A stretch of 6,027 bases of DNA from positions 1-6,027 of the forward strand of contig JAAZDZ010000493.1 of NCBI GenBank assembly GCA_012512545.1. The letters are read 5' to 3'. The notes beneath the pieces are model-generated. The model was not told where the DNA came from. It saw only the letters and a list, made by a program, of their open reading frames with translations, and made no database searches. The position numbers and the translations under genes are program-made. The stretch is from Alcaligenaceae bacterium. Its GTDB lineage: Bacteria; Pseudomonadota; Gammaproteobacteria; Burkholderiales; Burkholderiaceae_B. Numbering within the stretch: position 1 is the first letter of the stretch; each line of letters opens with the position of its first letter. Positions 1 to 6,027 of the stretch are shown here, in pieces.

Positions 1-453
1 ATGGTGGAATTCCAGCAGGAAACCGGCCATATGTACAACCTGGAAGCTACACCGGCCGAAGGCACTACCTACCGTTTCGCCAAAGAAGACCGCAAGCGCT
101 GGCCGGATATTTTGCAGGCCGGAACGCACGAAACTCCCTACTACACCAATTCATCACAATTGCCCGTGGGCTTCACTGACGACCCCTTCGAAGCGCTGGA
201 ACGGCAGGATGAACTGCAATGCAAATACACCGGCGGCACAGTGCTACATCTGTACATGACCGAACCGCTGTCCAGCGCCGACGCCTGCCGCGCGTTGGTG
301 CAGCGCGCGCTGGGGCGTTTCCGCCTGCCTTATATCACCGTCACACCCACCTTTTCCATCTGCCCCGTGCATGGCTATCTCAGCGGCAACCACCCGTACT
401 GCCCCAAGTGCGATGAAGAAATTCTGGCACGCAAGCAGCGGGAAGCCGCCTGA
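1..453 (+). CDS. nrdD: Anaerobic ribonucleoside-triphosphate reductase NrdD, catalytic chain, C-terminal part (5' end outside window)
   Basis: This is the last 150 residues of the class III (oxygen-sensitive) ribonucleotide reductase, which reduces NTPs to dNTPs in the cytoplasm by glycyl-radical chemistry. The visible part is strongly NrdD-like: YNLEATPAEGTTYRF (residues 12-26), YYTNSSQLPVG (47-57), DELQCKYTGGTVLHLYM (70-86) and YITVTPTFSICPVHGY (111-126). A zinc-knuckle pattern follows: C121-x2-H124, then C134-x2-C137. The first ATG is probably internal, because family members have roughly 500 more residues upstream, including the catalytic cysteine loop, so the gene is cut by the window edge. 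The chain stops just after the zinc knuckle. The glycyl-radical segment that normally ends NrdD is missing here and is found in the next ORF. The protein would work with that ORF and with NrdG. The promoter must lie outside the window. Family assignment is secure; the reductase subtype cannot be decided from this fragment. Confidence 0.95.
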   Translation: MVEFQQETGHMYNLEATPAEGTTYRFAKEDRKRWPDILQAGTHETPYYTNSSQLPVGFTDDPFEALERQDELQCKYTGGTVLHLYMTEPLSSADACRALVQRALGRFRLPYITVTPTFSICPVHGYLSGNHPYCPKCDEEILARKQREAA

Positions 454-478
454 CCCGGCACAACATTCCCACCTTTTC

Positions 479-484
479 AAGGAG
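479..484 (+). promoter_or_regulatory. Ribosome binding site of the small glycyl-radical ORF
   Basis: AAGGAG, with 6 nt between it and the ATG at 491, is a near-ideal Shine-Dalgarno sequence. It fixes the start of the small ORF at 491. The same frame is open further upstream (an ATG at 371), but that part overlaps nrdD. The site also argues that the split from nrdD is a real gene boundary and not a sequencing frameshift. Confidence 0.85.
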
Positions 485-490
485 CCCACC

Positions 491-697
491 ATGTCTACAC
501 ATCAGCACACCATCGAACTCATCAACGAAGAACGCCAGCCTTGCGAAGTCTGGACACGTGTCATGGGCTATCACCGCCCCGTTTCCTCGTTCAACATCGG
601 CAAAAAGGGCGAATTCCATGAGCGCCGCTACTTCACCGAACAGGCAGCCGGTCTGAGCCCCGCAAAACCCAGCCACCGCGAAGCGGCTGCGGCCTGA
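491..697 (+). CDS. nrdD: Separately encoded glycyl-radical domain of anaerobic ribonucleotide reductase
   Basis: This 68-residue protein contains ERQPCEVWTRVMGYHRPVSS (residues 14-33) followed by FNIGKKGEFHERRYF. RVMGY matches the glycyl-radical signature found at the C-terminal end of NrdD, with G26 the predicted radical residue. There is no signal peptide or membrane segment, so it should be cytosolic. It lies 37 bp after the nrdD stop, in another frame (+2 versus +1), with a strong Shine-Dalgarno sequence, and 2 nt before nrdG. From family knowledge, NrdG abstracts hydrogen from this glycine using S-adenosylmethionine, and the radical then starts nucleotide reduction in NrdD. I infer that this protein docks on the truncated NrdD chain to rebuild the active site, much as the small protein GrcA/YfiD supplies a glycyl radical to damaged pyruvate formate-lyase. 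The tail after residue 50 (Ala/Pro-rich) is not recognisable. The alternative is a frameshift-split single nrdD, which the ribosome binding site makes less likely. Confidence 0.88.
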   Translation: MSTHQHTIELINEERQPCEVWTRVMGYHRPVSSFNIGKKGEFHERRYFTEQAAGLSPAKPSHREAAAA

Positions 698-699
698 AC

Positions 700-1491
700 A
701 TGCAGGCCGCCCCTTCTCTCAGACAGGCGGCTACCCGGCTGCCACAGCCCGGGCCTTCACCGCGCGTGGCCGCCCCACCGCAGCACGTTGCGCTGAAAGT
801 GGGCGGAACCACGCCTTTTTCCGCCACCGATTTTCCCGGTCAGCTCTGTGCGGTGATTTTCGTGCAGGGTTGCCCCTGGCGCTGCGGGTATTGCCACAAC
901 CCGCACCTGCAGTCGCGCACCACCGACAGCCCGCTCGTCTGGGAAGATATACGCGCTTTTTTGCAGCGGCGTGCGGGCTTGATCGACGCCGTGGTATTCA
1001 GCGGCGGCGAGCCCACAATGGATTCCGGCCTGAAAGCGGCCATGCTTGAAGTTCGTCAGTCTGGCTTTCTGGTCGGGCTGCATACCGGTGGCATCTACCC
1101 CGAACGGCTGCGCCAGGTTCTGCCGCTGGTGGACTGGGTGGGGCTGGATATCAAAGCCACGGCAGCGGGCTACGAAGCCGTCACACAAGTGCGCAACAGC
1201 GGTGCACCGGCCTTTGAAAGCCTGCGCGCTGTGCTGCAAAGTGGCGTCAGCTACGAAATCCGCACCACCATTCACCCACGGCTGCACGATGAAGACGAAA
1301 TCCGCACCCTGGCGCGGCACCTGGCGCGCGCAGGCGTGACCCATTACGCCCTGCAAGTCTTTCGCCCCACAGGCTGCCAGGACGACGCACTGAACAGCAT
1401 GCGCTTCAGCGATTACCCCAGCGCCGCCTTGCTGGCGGAACTGCGCGCGCAATTTCCCTCCTTCATCCTGCGCAAGGAAGGCGGCAGTTGA
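700..1491 (+). CDS. nrdG: Anaerobic ribonucleoside-triphosphate reductase activating protein NrdG (radical SAM)
   Basis: This is a 263-residue radical-SAM activase that generates the glycyl radical on anaerobic ribonucleotide reductase. The 4Fe-4S cluster motif is CPWRCGYC (C58, C62, C65; CX3CX2C), preceded by TPFSATDFPG (38-47) and followed by HNP. The SAM-binding motif FSGGEPT is at 100-106, with VDWVGLDIKA near residues 144-153 and YEIRTTIHP near 184-192. The overall pattern fits the NrdG2-type family (TIGR02495-like, from memory). The conserved part begins near residue 32, so the first 30 or so Pro/Ala/Arg-rich residues are an extension, or the true start is a downstream GTG (766 or 799). 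The ATG at 700 is only 2 nt after the preceding stop and has no clear Shine-Dalgarno sequence, which suggests translational coupling to the glycyl-radical ORF. The gene ends 33 bp before the stop of the convergent regulator gene. Confidence 0.95.
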   Translation: MQAAPSLRQAATRLPQPGPSPRVAAPPQHVALKVGGTTPFSATDFPGQLCAVIFVQGCPWRCGYCHNPHLQSRTTDSPLVWEDIRAFLQRRAGLIDAVVFSGGEPTMDSGLKAAMLEVRQSGFLVGLHTGGIYPERLRQVLPLVDWVGLDIKATAAGYEAVTQVRNSGAPAFESLRAVLQSGVSYEIRTTIHPRLHDEDEIRTLARHLARAGVTHYALQVFRPTGCQDDALNSMRFSDYPSAALLAELRAQFPSFILRKEGGS

Positions 1492-1524
1492 ACAACGACG
1501 GCCCCATTCCCCCGCCAACGCCGT

Positions 1525-2436
1525 TCAGACAGGTGGCGCTTCCTCAACCGGCAAGGAACGGGCCAGCTCGATAAACGCCTTCAAATACCCAGGTTCGGCC
1601 TCGGAATCGCGCCGCCCCAGGTGAATCTGCTTGTGAACACCCTGTTCTCCCAGACGCACCGGCACAATGGCCATGCGGCTGGCGTATTCCATTACCAACC
1701 AGCGCGGCAGAGCCGCCACCCCCCGGCCTGCCGCCACCATTTCCAGCATGATGTCGGTGCTTTCCAGCGTTTTGTGACGACGCGGCATGACGCCTGCGGG
1801 CGCCAGAAACAGAGCGTAGATGTCAAGCCGCGCGGGTTCCACCGGGTAGGTGATCAGGGTTTCGTTGACCAGATCAGCGGGCTGAACGGTGGGCCGGGCT
1901 GCCAGCGCATGACCGCGCCCCACGACCAGCACCTGTTCGTAATCGAATACCGGCAGATAGCTGACGCCCTTCATTTTCAAGGGGTCAGGCGTTACTACGA
2001 GGTCGATCTCATGATTGAACAAAGCCCCCATGCCGCCGAAGCGGAATTTCTGCTTGACATCAACATCCACGTCCGGCCAGTCGCCCAGATAGCGGGACAC
2101 CACTTTGAGCAGCCACTGGTAACAAGGATGGCATTCCATGCCAATGCGCAGGGTGCCGCGTTCACCTGCGGCATATTGCCCAAGAAATGCCTCGGCAGTT
2201 TCAAACTGGGGAAGCATACGTTCTGCCATGGCAAGCAAGTACTCGCCTGCTTCCGTCAGCCGCAGCAAACGGCCTTCGCGCAGCCACAGTTCAACCCCCG
2301 CCAGCCGTTCAAACTTGGCCATCGTATGACTGAGTGCCGACTGTGTCAGATGCAGGGACTCAGCGGCGGCAGTCAGTGTGCCGCGCCGGTCAACTTCCCT
2401 GAGAATTTCCAGATGGATGCGTTCAAGCAAGGCCAT
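1525..2436 (-). CDS. metR: LysR-family transcriptional regulator, MetR-like
   Basis: This is a complete 303-residue LysR-type regulator. The N-terminal winged helix-turn-helix covers about residues 4-62, with LTAAAESLHLTQSALSHTM at 21-39 as its core. A linker helix (about 65-92) and an effector-binding domain from about 95 follow. Features shared with E. coli MetR, as recalled, are the IGMECHPCYQWL segment (98-109), FDYEQVLVV (164-172), a TLITYPV...RLDIY segment (193-207) and AALPRWLV (241-248). MetR proteins activate methionine biosynthesis genes such as metE and metH, with homocysteine as co-effector. No met gene is in view, so the target is not shown by context. The gene follows putA on the same strand after 45 bp and could be cotranscribed with it. 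The ATG at 2436 is the only reasonable start, with an in-frame stop 27 nt upstream, but no Shine-Dalgarno sequence precedes it. LysR membership is near certain; the MetR role is probable. Confidence 0.8.
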   Translation of the reverse strand: MALLERIHLEILREVDRRGTLTAAAESLHLTQSALSHTMAKFERLAGVELWLREGRLLRLTEAGEYLLAMAERMLPQFETAEAFLGQYAAGERGTLRIGMECHPCYQWLLKVVSRYLGDWPDVDVDVKQKFRFGGMGALFNHEIDLVVTPDPLKMKGVSYLPVFDYEQVLVVGRGHALAARPTVQPADLVNETLITYPVEPARLDIYALFLAPAGVMPRRHKTLESTDIMLEMVAAGRGVAALPRWLVMEYASRMAIVPVRLGEQGVHKQIHLGRRDSEAEPGYLKAFIELARSLPVEEAPPV

Positions 2437-2481
2437 TTTATGAATAAAAATAATTGATTGTTAAGAATTAACTATTTTACT
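2437..2481 (-). promoter_or_regulatory. AT-rich putA-regulator intergenic region, possible promoter/operator
   Basis: Only 6 of these 45 bases are G or C, in sharp contrast to the GC-rich genes on both sides. The region lies directly upstream of the LysR-type regulator and directly downstream of putA. Read on the minus strand, there are weak sigma70-like hexamers (TTAACA; TAAAAT just after the putA stop), but no pair with good match and spacing to place a promoter. LysR-type regulators often bind AT-rich inverted repeats upstream of their own gene, so autoregulation is plausible. There is no GC-rich hairpin with a T-run, so I see no putA terminator here. Confidence 0.4.
2460..2472. repeat. 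Short perfect inverted repeat, GTTAA-GAA-TTAAC
   Basis: Two 5-bp arms (GTTAA and TTAAC) flank a 3-nt centre in the AT-rich gap upstream of the LysR-type gene. Its size and place suit a regulator half-site pair. It does not match the MetR consensus TGAA-N5-TTCA or the generic T-N11-A motif well. In such AT-rich DNA a repeat this short could arise by chance. Confidence 0.35.
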
Positions 2482-5400
2482 TCATGGCTTAGTGAGTCTG
2501 ACATGGTCTTGCTGCCCTCGCATCGGCTCTGTCGCCTGCCTTGCGTTGGGCAGGGTCATCAGGCTGGCGTTGCCCCCGGCTGCTGTGGTGTCGATGCTGA
2601 TGGCGCGTTCAAGCACCAGACGTTCCAAGGGTATGGAAGCGTGATCGTGCTCCATGGCGATGACCGGCACAATCGCGCCTTCGCGTTCCGCCAGCGCTTG
2701 CTGCAAAGCCTGCAGCGCAGAAGCATCGGCTTGAAGCAGCGCCATATCGAAGTCTTCATTGCGCCACTGAAGCGACAGCACAATGCAGGCTTGCACCGTC
2801 GCAGGCAGGCGGCGATACAAGCCTGCCGCAACAGCATTTCCACCATCCCAGACCGCGCGGGAACCCATTGACAACAGCGCTGCCAGTTGGGCAATCAGCC
2901 CGGCCTCAGTCTGCGCGATACATAGCACCGCCGACCGAGGATGCACTTGGTAGACATTGCGCTCGCCAGTCGGGCCGACCAGCACGTGGGCAGACAAGCC
3001 GAAGAATGCCTGCCTTTCCCGCACCTGCAAGCCTGGCTGACTGCTGCACCACGATTCCAGCCCTGCCAGAACGTTCACCGCCGCAACCGACGCCGGTGGC
3101 ACAAGGCTTTCTGAAACCAGCGCACCGAACGGTTTTTCCAAAGCGCTATCTGGCCGCGCAGCCAGCAAGCGATACAGGTAAAGCGGCCCGCCCGCCTTAG
3201 GGCCGGTTCCAGACAAACCTTCGCCCCCAAACGGCTGAACCCCTACCACCGCGCCCACCATATTGCGATTCACGTACAGGTTGCCCACATGCGCCTGGCT
3301 GGATACCTGTCGTATGGTTTCGTCGATACGGGTGTGCAGCCCCATGGTCAGGCCGTAGCCGGTCGCCTTCACCTGGGCCAGCAGTTCATCCAGGTTGTCC
3401 CGCTTGTAGCGCAGCAGATGGAGCACCGGCCCGAACACCTCGCGCTTGAGTTCGCTGAGCGATTCGATCTCGATCAGGGTGGGTGCCACATAAGTACCTT
3501 GCCGCAGCACCGCCTGGCGCCCGGCTTCCCCGCCCCATGACAACTGATATACCTTGCGACCCCGGGCCGCCATGGCCTCGATATGCTGGTTGATCACATC
3601 GCGGGCGCGCGCATCAATCACCGGGCCGACGTCATTATGCAGCGCCACAGGGCTGCCCAGGCGCAGCTCCTCCATGGCGCCCTTCAACATGGCGGCCATT
3701 TGATCAGCCACGTCTTCCTGCACGCACAACACCCGTAAAGCCGAGCAGCGCTGACCCGCGCTGTCAAAAGCCGACAGCACGACATCCCGCACCACTTGTT
3801 CGGGCAAGGCGGAAGAATCCACAATCATGGCATTCTGGCCGCCGGTTTCGGCCACCAGAGGAATGGGGCGGCCCTCTGGCCCCAGGCGCCGGGCCAGAAT
3901 GCGCTGCAATTGCCGCGCCACCTCGGTAGAGCCGGTGAACATCACGCCCTGGACCCGCTCGTCGTCCGTCAGCAGAGGGCCGATTTCCCCGCCTTTGCCG
4001 GGCACCATCTGCAGGGCTGTGCGAGGCACGCCCGCATCCCACAGCAAACGCACGCCTTCAGCGGCGATTAAGGTTGTCTGCTCAGCCGGCTTGGCCAGCA
4101 CCGCATTGCCTGCGGCAAGAGCCGCTGCAATCTGGCCGGTGAAGATGGCAAGAGGAAAATTCCAGGGGCTGATGCAGGTCACCACGCCAAGGGGACGATG
4201 GGTGTCGTTGGAAAAACCGGCCTGAACCTGGGCAGAGTAATAACGCAGAAAATCCACCGCCTCGCGGACTTCGGCTACCGCATTGGCATAGGTTTTACCG
4301 GCCTCGCGCACCAACACGCCCAGCAGACGCTCCATGTCGGCTTCCATGAGATCAGCCGCGCGCCGCAGAATTTGCCCGCGCTGTGCGGCGGGCACGTCTG
4401 CCCAGACCGCCGCGTGCCGGAAGGCGGCCTCGACCGCCCGTCGCGCTTCAGCGGCTGTAGCGTAGCGCACATGGCCGACGATATCGGCATGATCAGCCGG
4501 ATTCAAAACCGCACTGAATGCCCCCGCCCCGACCTGCCGCTCAGCTTCCTGATCGGCCAGCATCGGACCGGCGCGCAATGAAACACCCTCTTCCCGCCGC
4601 AACAGCCTGTCAAGGCTGCCCAGCACATCATCATTGGCCAGATCGAGCCCCCGGGAATTGACACGCCATGTGCCATAAAGAGCGCCGGGTAAGGGAATGG
4701 CGGGATGCGGCAAACCCATCTGCCCTTCCTGCCTGGCCATGATTTCTATGCTGCGCACCGGGTCTTCCACCAGCGCTTCGATAGAGACGGAGGAATCCGC
4801 CACCTGATTGACAAAAGAGGTGTTGGCGCCATTTTCCAGAAGGCGGCGCACCAGATACGCCAACAGGGTTTCATGCGTGCCCACTGGAGCATAAATGCGA
4901 CATGGCCTGCCATTGGCGGCGCCCACGACCTGATCGTAAAGCGCTTCGCCCATGCCATGCAGACATTGAAATTCGTACTGTCCGGGGAAGTAGGAGTCCG
5001 GCCCCGCCAATTCGTAGATGACGGCCAGGGTCTGGGCGTTATGCGTGGCAAACTGAGGGTAGATGTGATCAGGCGCCGCCAGCAGCTTGCGGGCGCAGGC
5101 AATATAGGAGACATCCGTATAAACTTTTCGTGTATACACCGGATATCCATCAAGCCCATCGACCTGGGCGCGCTTGATTTCAGTATCCCAATAAGCCCCC
5201 TTCACCAGGCGGATCATCAAACGACGTGTACTGCGCCTGGCCAGGTCAATCAGGTAATCCACCACCTGGGGGCAACGCTTCTGATAAGCCTGAATCACAA
5301 AGCCCAGCCCCTGCCAGTCCTGCAGTTGAGGCTCAAAGCACAGGCGTTCCAGAAGATCCAGGGAAAGCTCCAGGCGGTCGGCTTCTTCCGCGTCGATATT

Positions 5401-6027
5401 CAGGCCGATATCGTACTGTTTGGCAAGTTCTGCCAACCGCAGCAACCGCGGGTAGAGTTCATTCATCACCCGTTCTGCCTGGGCACGCACATAACGCGGA
5501 TGCAGGGCCGACAGCTTGATGGAAATACCCGGCCCTTCGTACACGCCCTGCCCCCGCGCCACCTTGCCGATGGCGTGAATGGCGTTTTCGTAATCAGCCA
5601 GATAGCGCTGCGCATCGGCCGCTGTCATGGCCGCTTCCCCCAGCATGTCGTAGGAATAACGAAAGCCCTTTTCTTCCATCTGCCGGGCATTGCGCAACGC
5701 TTCCTGAATCGTCTGCCCTGTGACGAATTGTTCACCCATCATTCGCATGGCAAGATCAACGCCTTTGCGAATCACGGGCTCGCCGCCCTTGGCCACCAGC
5801 CTGCCCAGCGCCGCCGACATACCCGCCTCGCTGTGAGTGGACACCAGCTTGCCGGTCAGCATCAAACCCCATGCGGCCGCATTCACAAACAGCCCCGGCG
5901 CCTTCCCCAGATGCTCACTCCAGTTGCCATCACGGATTTTGTCGCGAATCAGCGCGTCGCGCGTGGGTGGATCGGGAATGCGCAGCAACGCCTCGGCCAG
6001 ACACATCAAGGCCACGCCTTCCTGCGA
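2482..6027 (-). CDS. putA: Bifunctional proline dehydrogenase / L-glutamate gamma-semialdehyde dehydrogenase PutA (N-terminus outside window)
   Basis: PutA oxidises proline to pyrroline-5-carboxylate with FAD, then to glutamate with NAD+. The frame runs through the right edge, and 1181 residues are visible (residue 1 is encoded at 6025-6027). The GTG at 6015 is internal, because SQEGVALMCLAEALLRIPD is an internal PutA segment. The proline dehydrogenase barrel (about 80-430) keeps K171 (SIKLSALHPRY), D212 (NIDAEEADR), Y279 (VKGAYWD), Y379 and R394-R395 (LVRRLLENGANTSF), equivalent to E. coli K329, D370, Y437, Y540, R555 and R556. The aldehyde dehydrogenase domain (about 500-960) has SPWNFPLAIFTGQ, FTGSTEVA, E727 (AETGG) and C761 (GQRCSAL), matching E. 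coli E883 and C917. A C-terminal domain ends with the conserved C-terminal motif (near 1135-1159), plus 22 extra residues. About 160 N-terminal residues are missing, so I cannot see whether a ribbon-helix-helix DNA-binding domain makes it an autorepressor. All catalytic residues inspected are intact. Confidence 0.98.
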   Translation of the reverse strand, partial: SQEGVALMCLAEALLRIPDPPTRDALIRDKIRDGNWSEHLGKAPGLFVNAAAWGLMLTGKLVSTHSEAGMSAALGRLVAKGGEPVIRKGVDLAMRMMGEQFVTGQTIQEALRNARQMEEKGFRYSYDMLGEAAMTAADAQRYLADYENAIHAIGKVARGQGVYEGPGISIKLSALHPRYVRAQAERVMNELYPRLLRLAELAKQYDIGLNIDAEEADRLELSLDLLERLCFEPQLQDWQGLGFVIQAYQKRCPQVVDYLIDLARRSTRRLMIRLVKGAYWDTEIKRAQVDGLDGYPVYTRKVYTDVSYIACARKLLAAPDHIYPQFATHNAQTLAVIYELAGPDSYFPGQYEFQCLHGMGEALYDQVVGAANGRPCRIYAPVGTHETLLAYLVRRLLENGANTSFVNQVADSSVSIEALVEDPVRSIEIMARQEGQMGLPHPAIPLPGALYGTWRVNSRGLDLANDDVLGSLDRLLRREEGVSLRAGPMLADQEAERQVGAGAFSAVLNPADHADIVGHVRYATAAEARRAVEAAFRHAAVWADVPAAQRGQILRRAADLMEADMERLLGVLVREAGKTYANAVAEVREAVDFLRYYSAQVQAGFSNDTHRPLGVVTCISPWNFPLAIFTGQIAAALAAGNAVLAKPAEQTTLIAAEGVRLLWDAGVPRTALQMVPGKGGEIGPLLTDDERVQGVMFTGSTEVARQLQRILARRLGPEGRPIPLVAETGGQNAMIVDSSALPEQVVRDVVLSAFDSAGQRCSALRVLCVQEDVADQMAAMLKGAMEELRLGSPVALHNDVGPVIDARARDVINQHIEAMAARGRKVYQLSWGGEAGRQAVLRQGTYVAPTLIEIESLSELKREVFGPVLHLLRYKRDNLDELLAQVKATGYGLTMGLHTRIDETIRQVSSQAHVGNLYVNRNMVGAVVGVQPFGGEGLSGTGPKAGGPLYLYRLLAARPDSALEKPFGALVSESLVPPASVAAVNVLAGLESWCSSQPGLQVRERQAFFGLSAHVLVGPTGERNVYQVHPRSAVLCIAQTEAGLIAQLAALLSMGSRAVWDGGNAVAAGLYRRLPATVQACIVLSLQWRNEDFDMALLQADASALQALQQALAEREGAIVPVIAMEHDHASIPLERLVLERAISIDTTAAGGNASLMTLPNARQATEPMRGQQDHVRLTKP

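Noticed and set aside
371..490. Upstream extension of the small glycyl-radical ORF to the ATG at 371
   Set aside because: This stretch overlaps the conserved NrdD zinc-knuckle coding region in another frame. The strong ribosome binding site at 479-484 points to the ATG at 491.
757..1518. 253-residue minus-strand ORF opposite nrdG
   Set aside because: It lies entirely over a well-supported radical-SAM gene in GC-rich DNA and has no recognisable domain.
1498..1524. Possible bidirectional terminator between nrdG and the regulator
   Set aside because: The stem is only 5 bp with a 17-nt loop and there is no T-run on either side.
1621..2457. 278-residue plus-strand ORF opposite the LysR-type gene
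   Set aside because: It is antisense to a clearly recognisable regulator, its His/Gln-rich composition is typical of a shadow frame, and no family motif is seen.
2454..2467. Possible FNR/ANR box, TTGAT-N4-AAGAA (8 of 10 consensus positions)
   Set aside because: The second half-site matches only 3 of 5 in very AT-rich DNA. Its position, about 24 nt from the regulator ATG, would put a class II activated start inside the coding region.
2458..2871. 137-residue plus-strand ORF starting in the AT-rich gap
   Set aside because: It is antisense to the conserved C-terminal domain of PutA, has no ribosome binding site, and its composition looks like a shadow.
6013..6015. GTG at 6015 as the start of putA
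   Set aside because: The frame stays open to the window edge, and the residues around it (EGVALMCLAEALL) match an internal PutA segment about 160 residues from the N-terminus.

Overview
The window is about 6 kb of GC-rich, tightly packed bacterial chromosome. The protein types suggest a proteobacterium, most likely a betaproteobacterium of the Burkholderiales (possibly Alcaligenaceae-like). That placement is an inference from recalled family sequences and was not tested by any search. No RNA gene, mobile element, CRISPR array or prophage feature is visible.

Left half, plus strand (1-1491): the end of an anaerobic (class III) ribonucleotide reductase operon. It holds the C-terminal 150 residues of the NrdD catalytic chain, a separate 68-residue ORF carrying the glycyl-radical site (RVMGY), and nrdG, the radical-SAM activase that would put the radical on that glycine. 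Together they would make deoxyribonucleotides without oxygen. The notable point is that the glycyl-radical domain is not fused to NrdD. It lies in another reading frame, 37 bp downstream, with its own good ribosome binding site.

Right half, minus strand (1525-6027): a very long putA, cut by the right edge, encoding the bifunctional proline dehydrogenase / pyrroline-5-carboxylate dehydrogenase that oxidises proline to glutamate. Downstream of it, and read in the same direction, is a LysR-family regulator that resembles MetR. A 45-bp AT-rich gap separates the two and holds a small inverted repeat. It may carry the regulator's promoter or operator, or simply be a spacer in a putA-regulator transcript.

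The two blocks converge with only 33 bp between the nrdG and regulator stop codons, and no canonical terminator is visible there. No stretch over 300 bp lacks a gene. I see no clearly novel multi-gene system. The most interesting element is the split NrdD.
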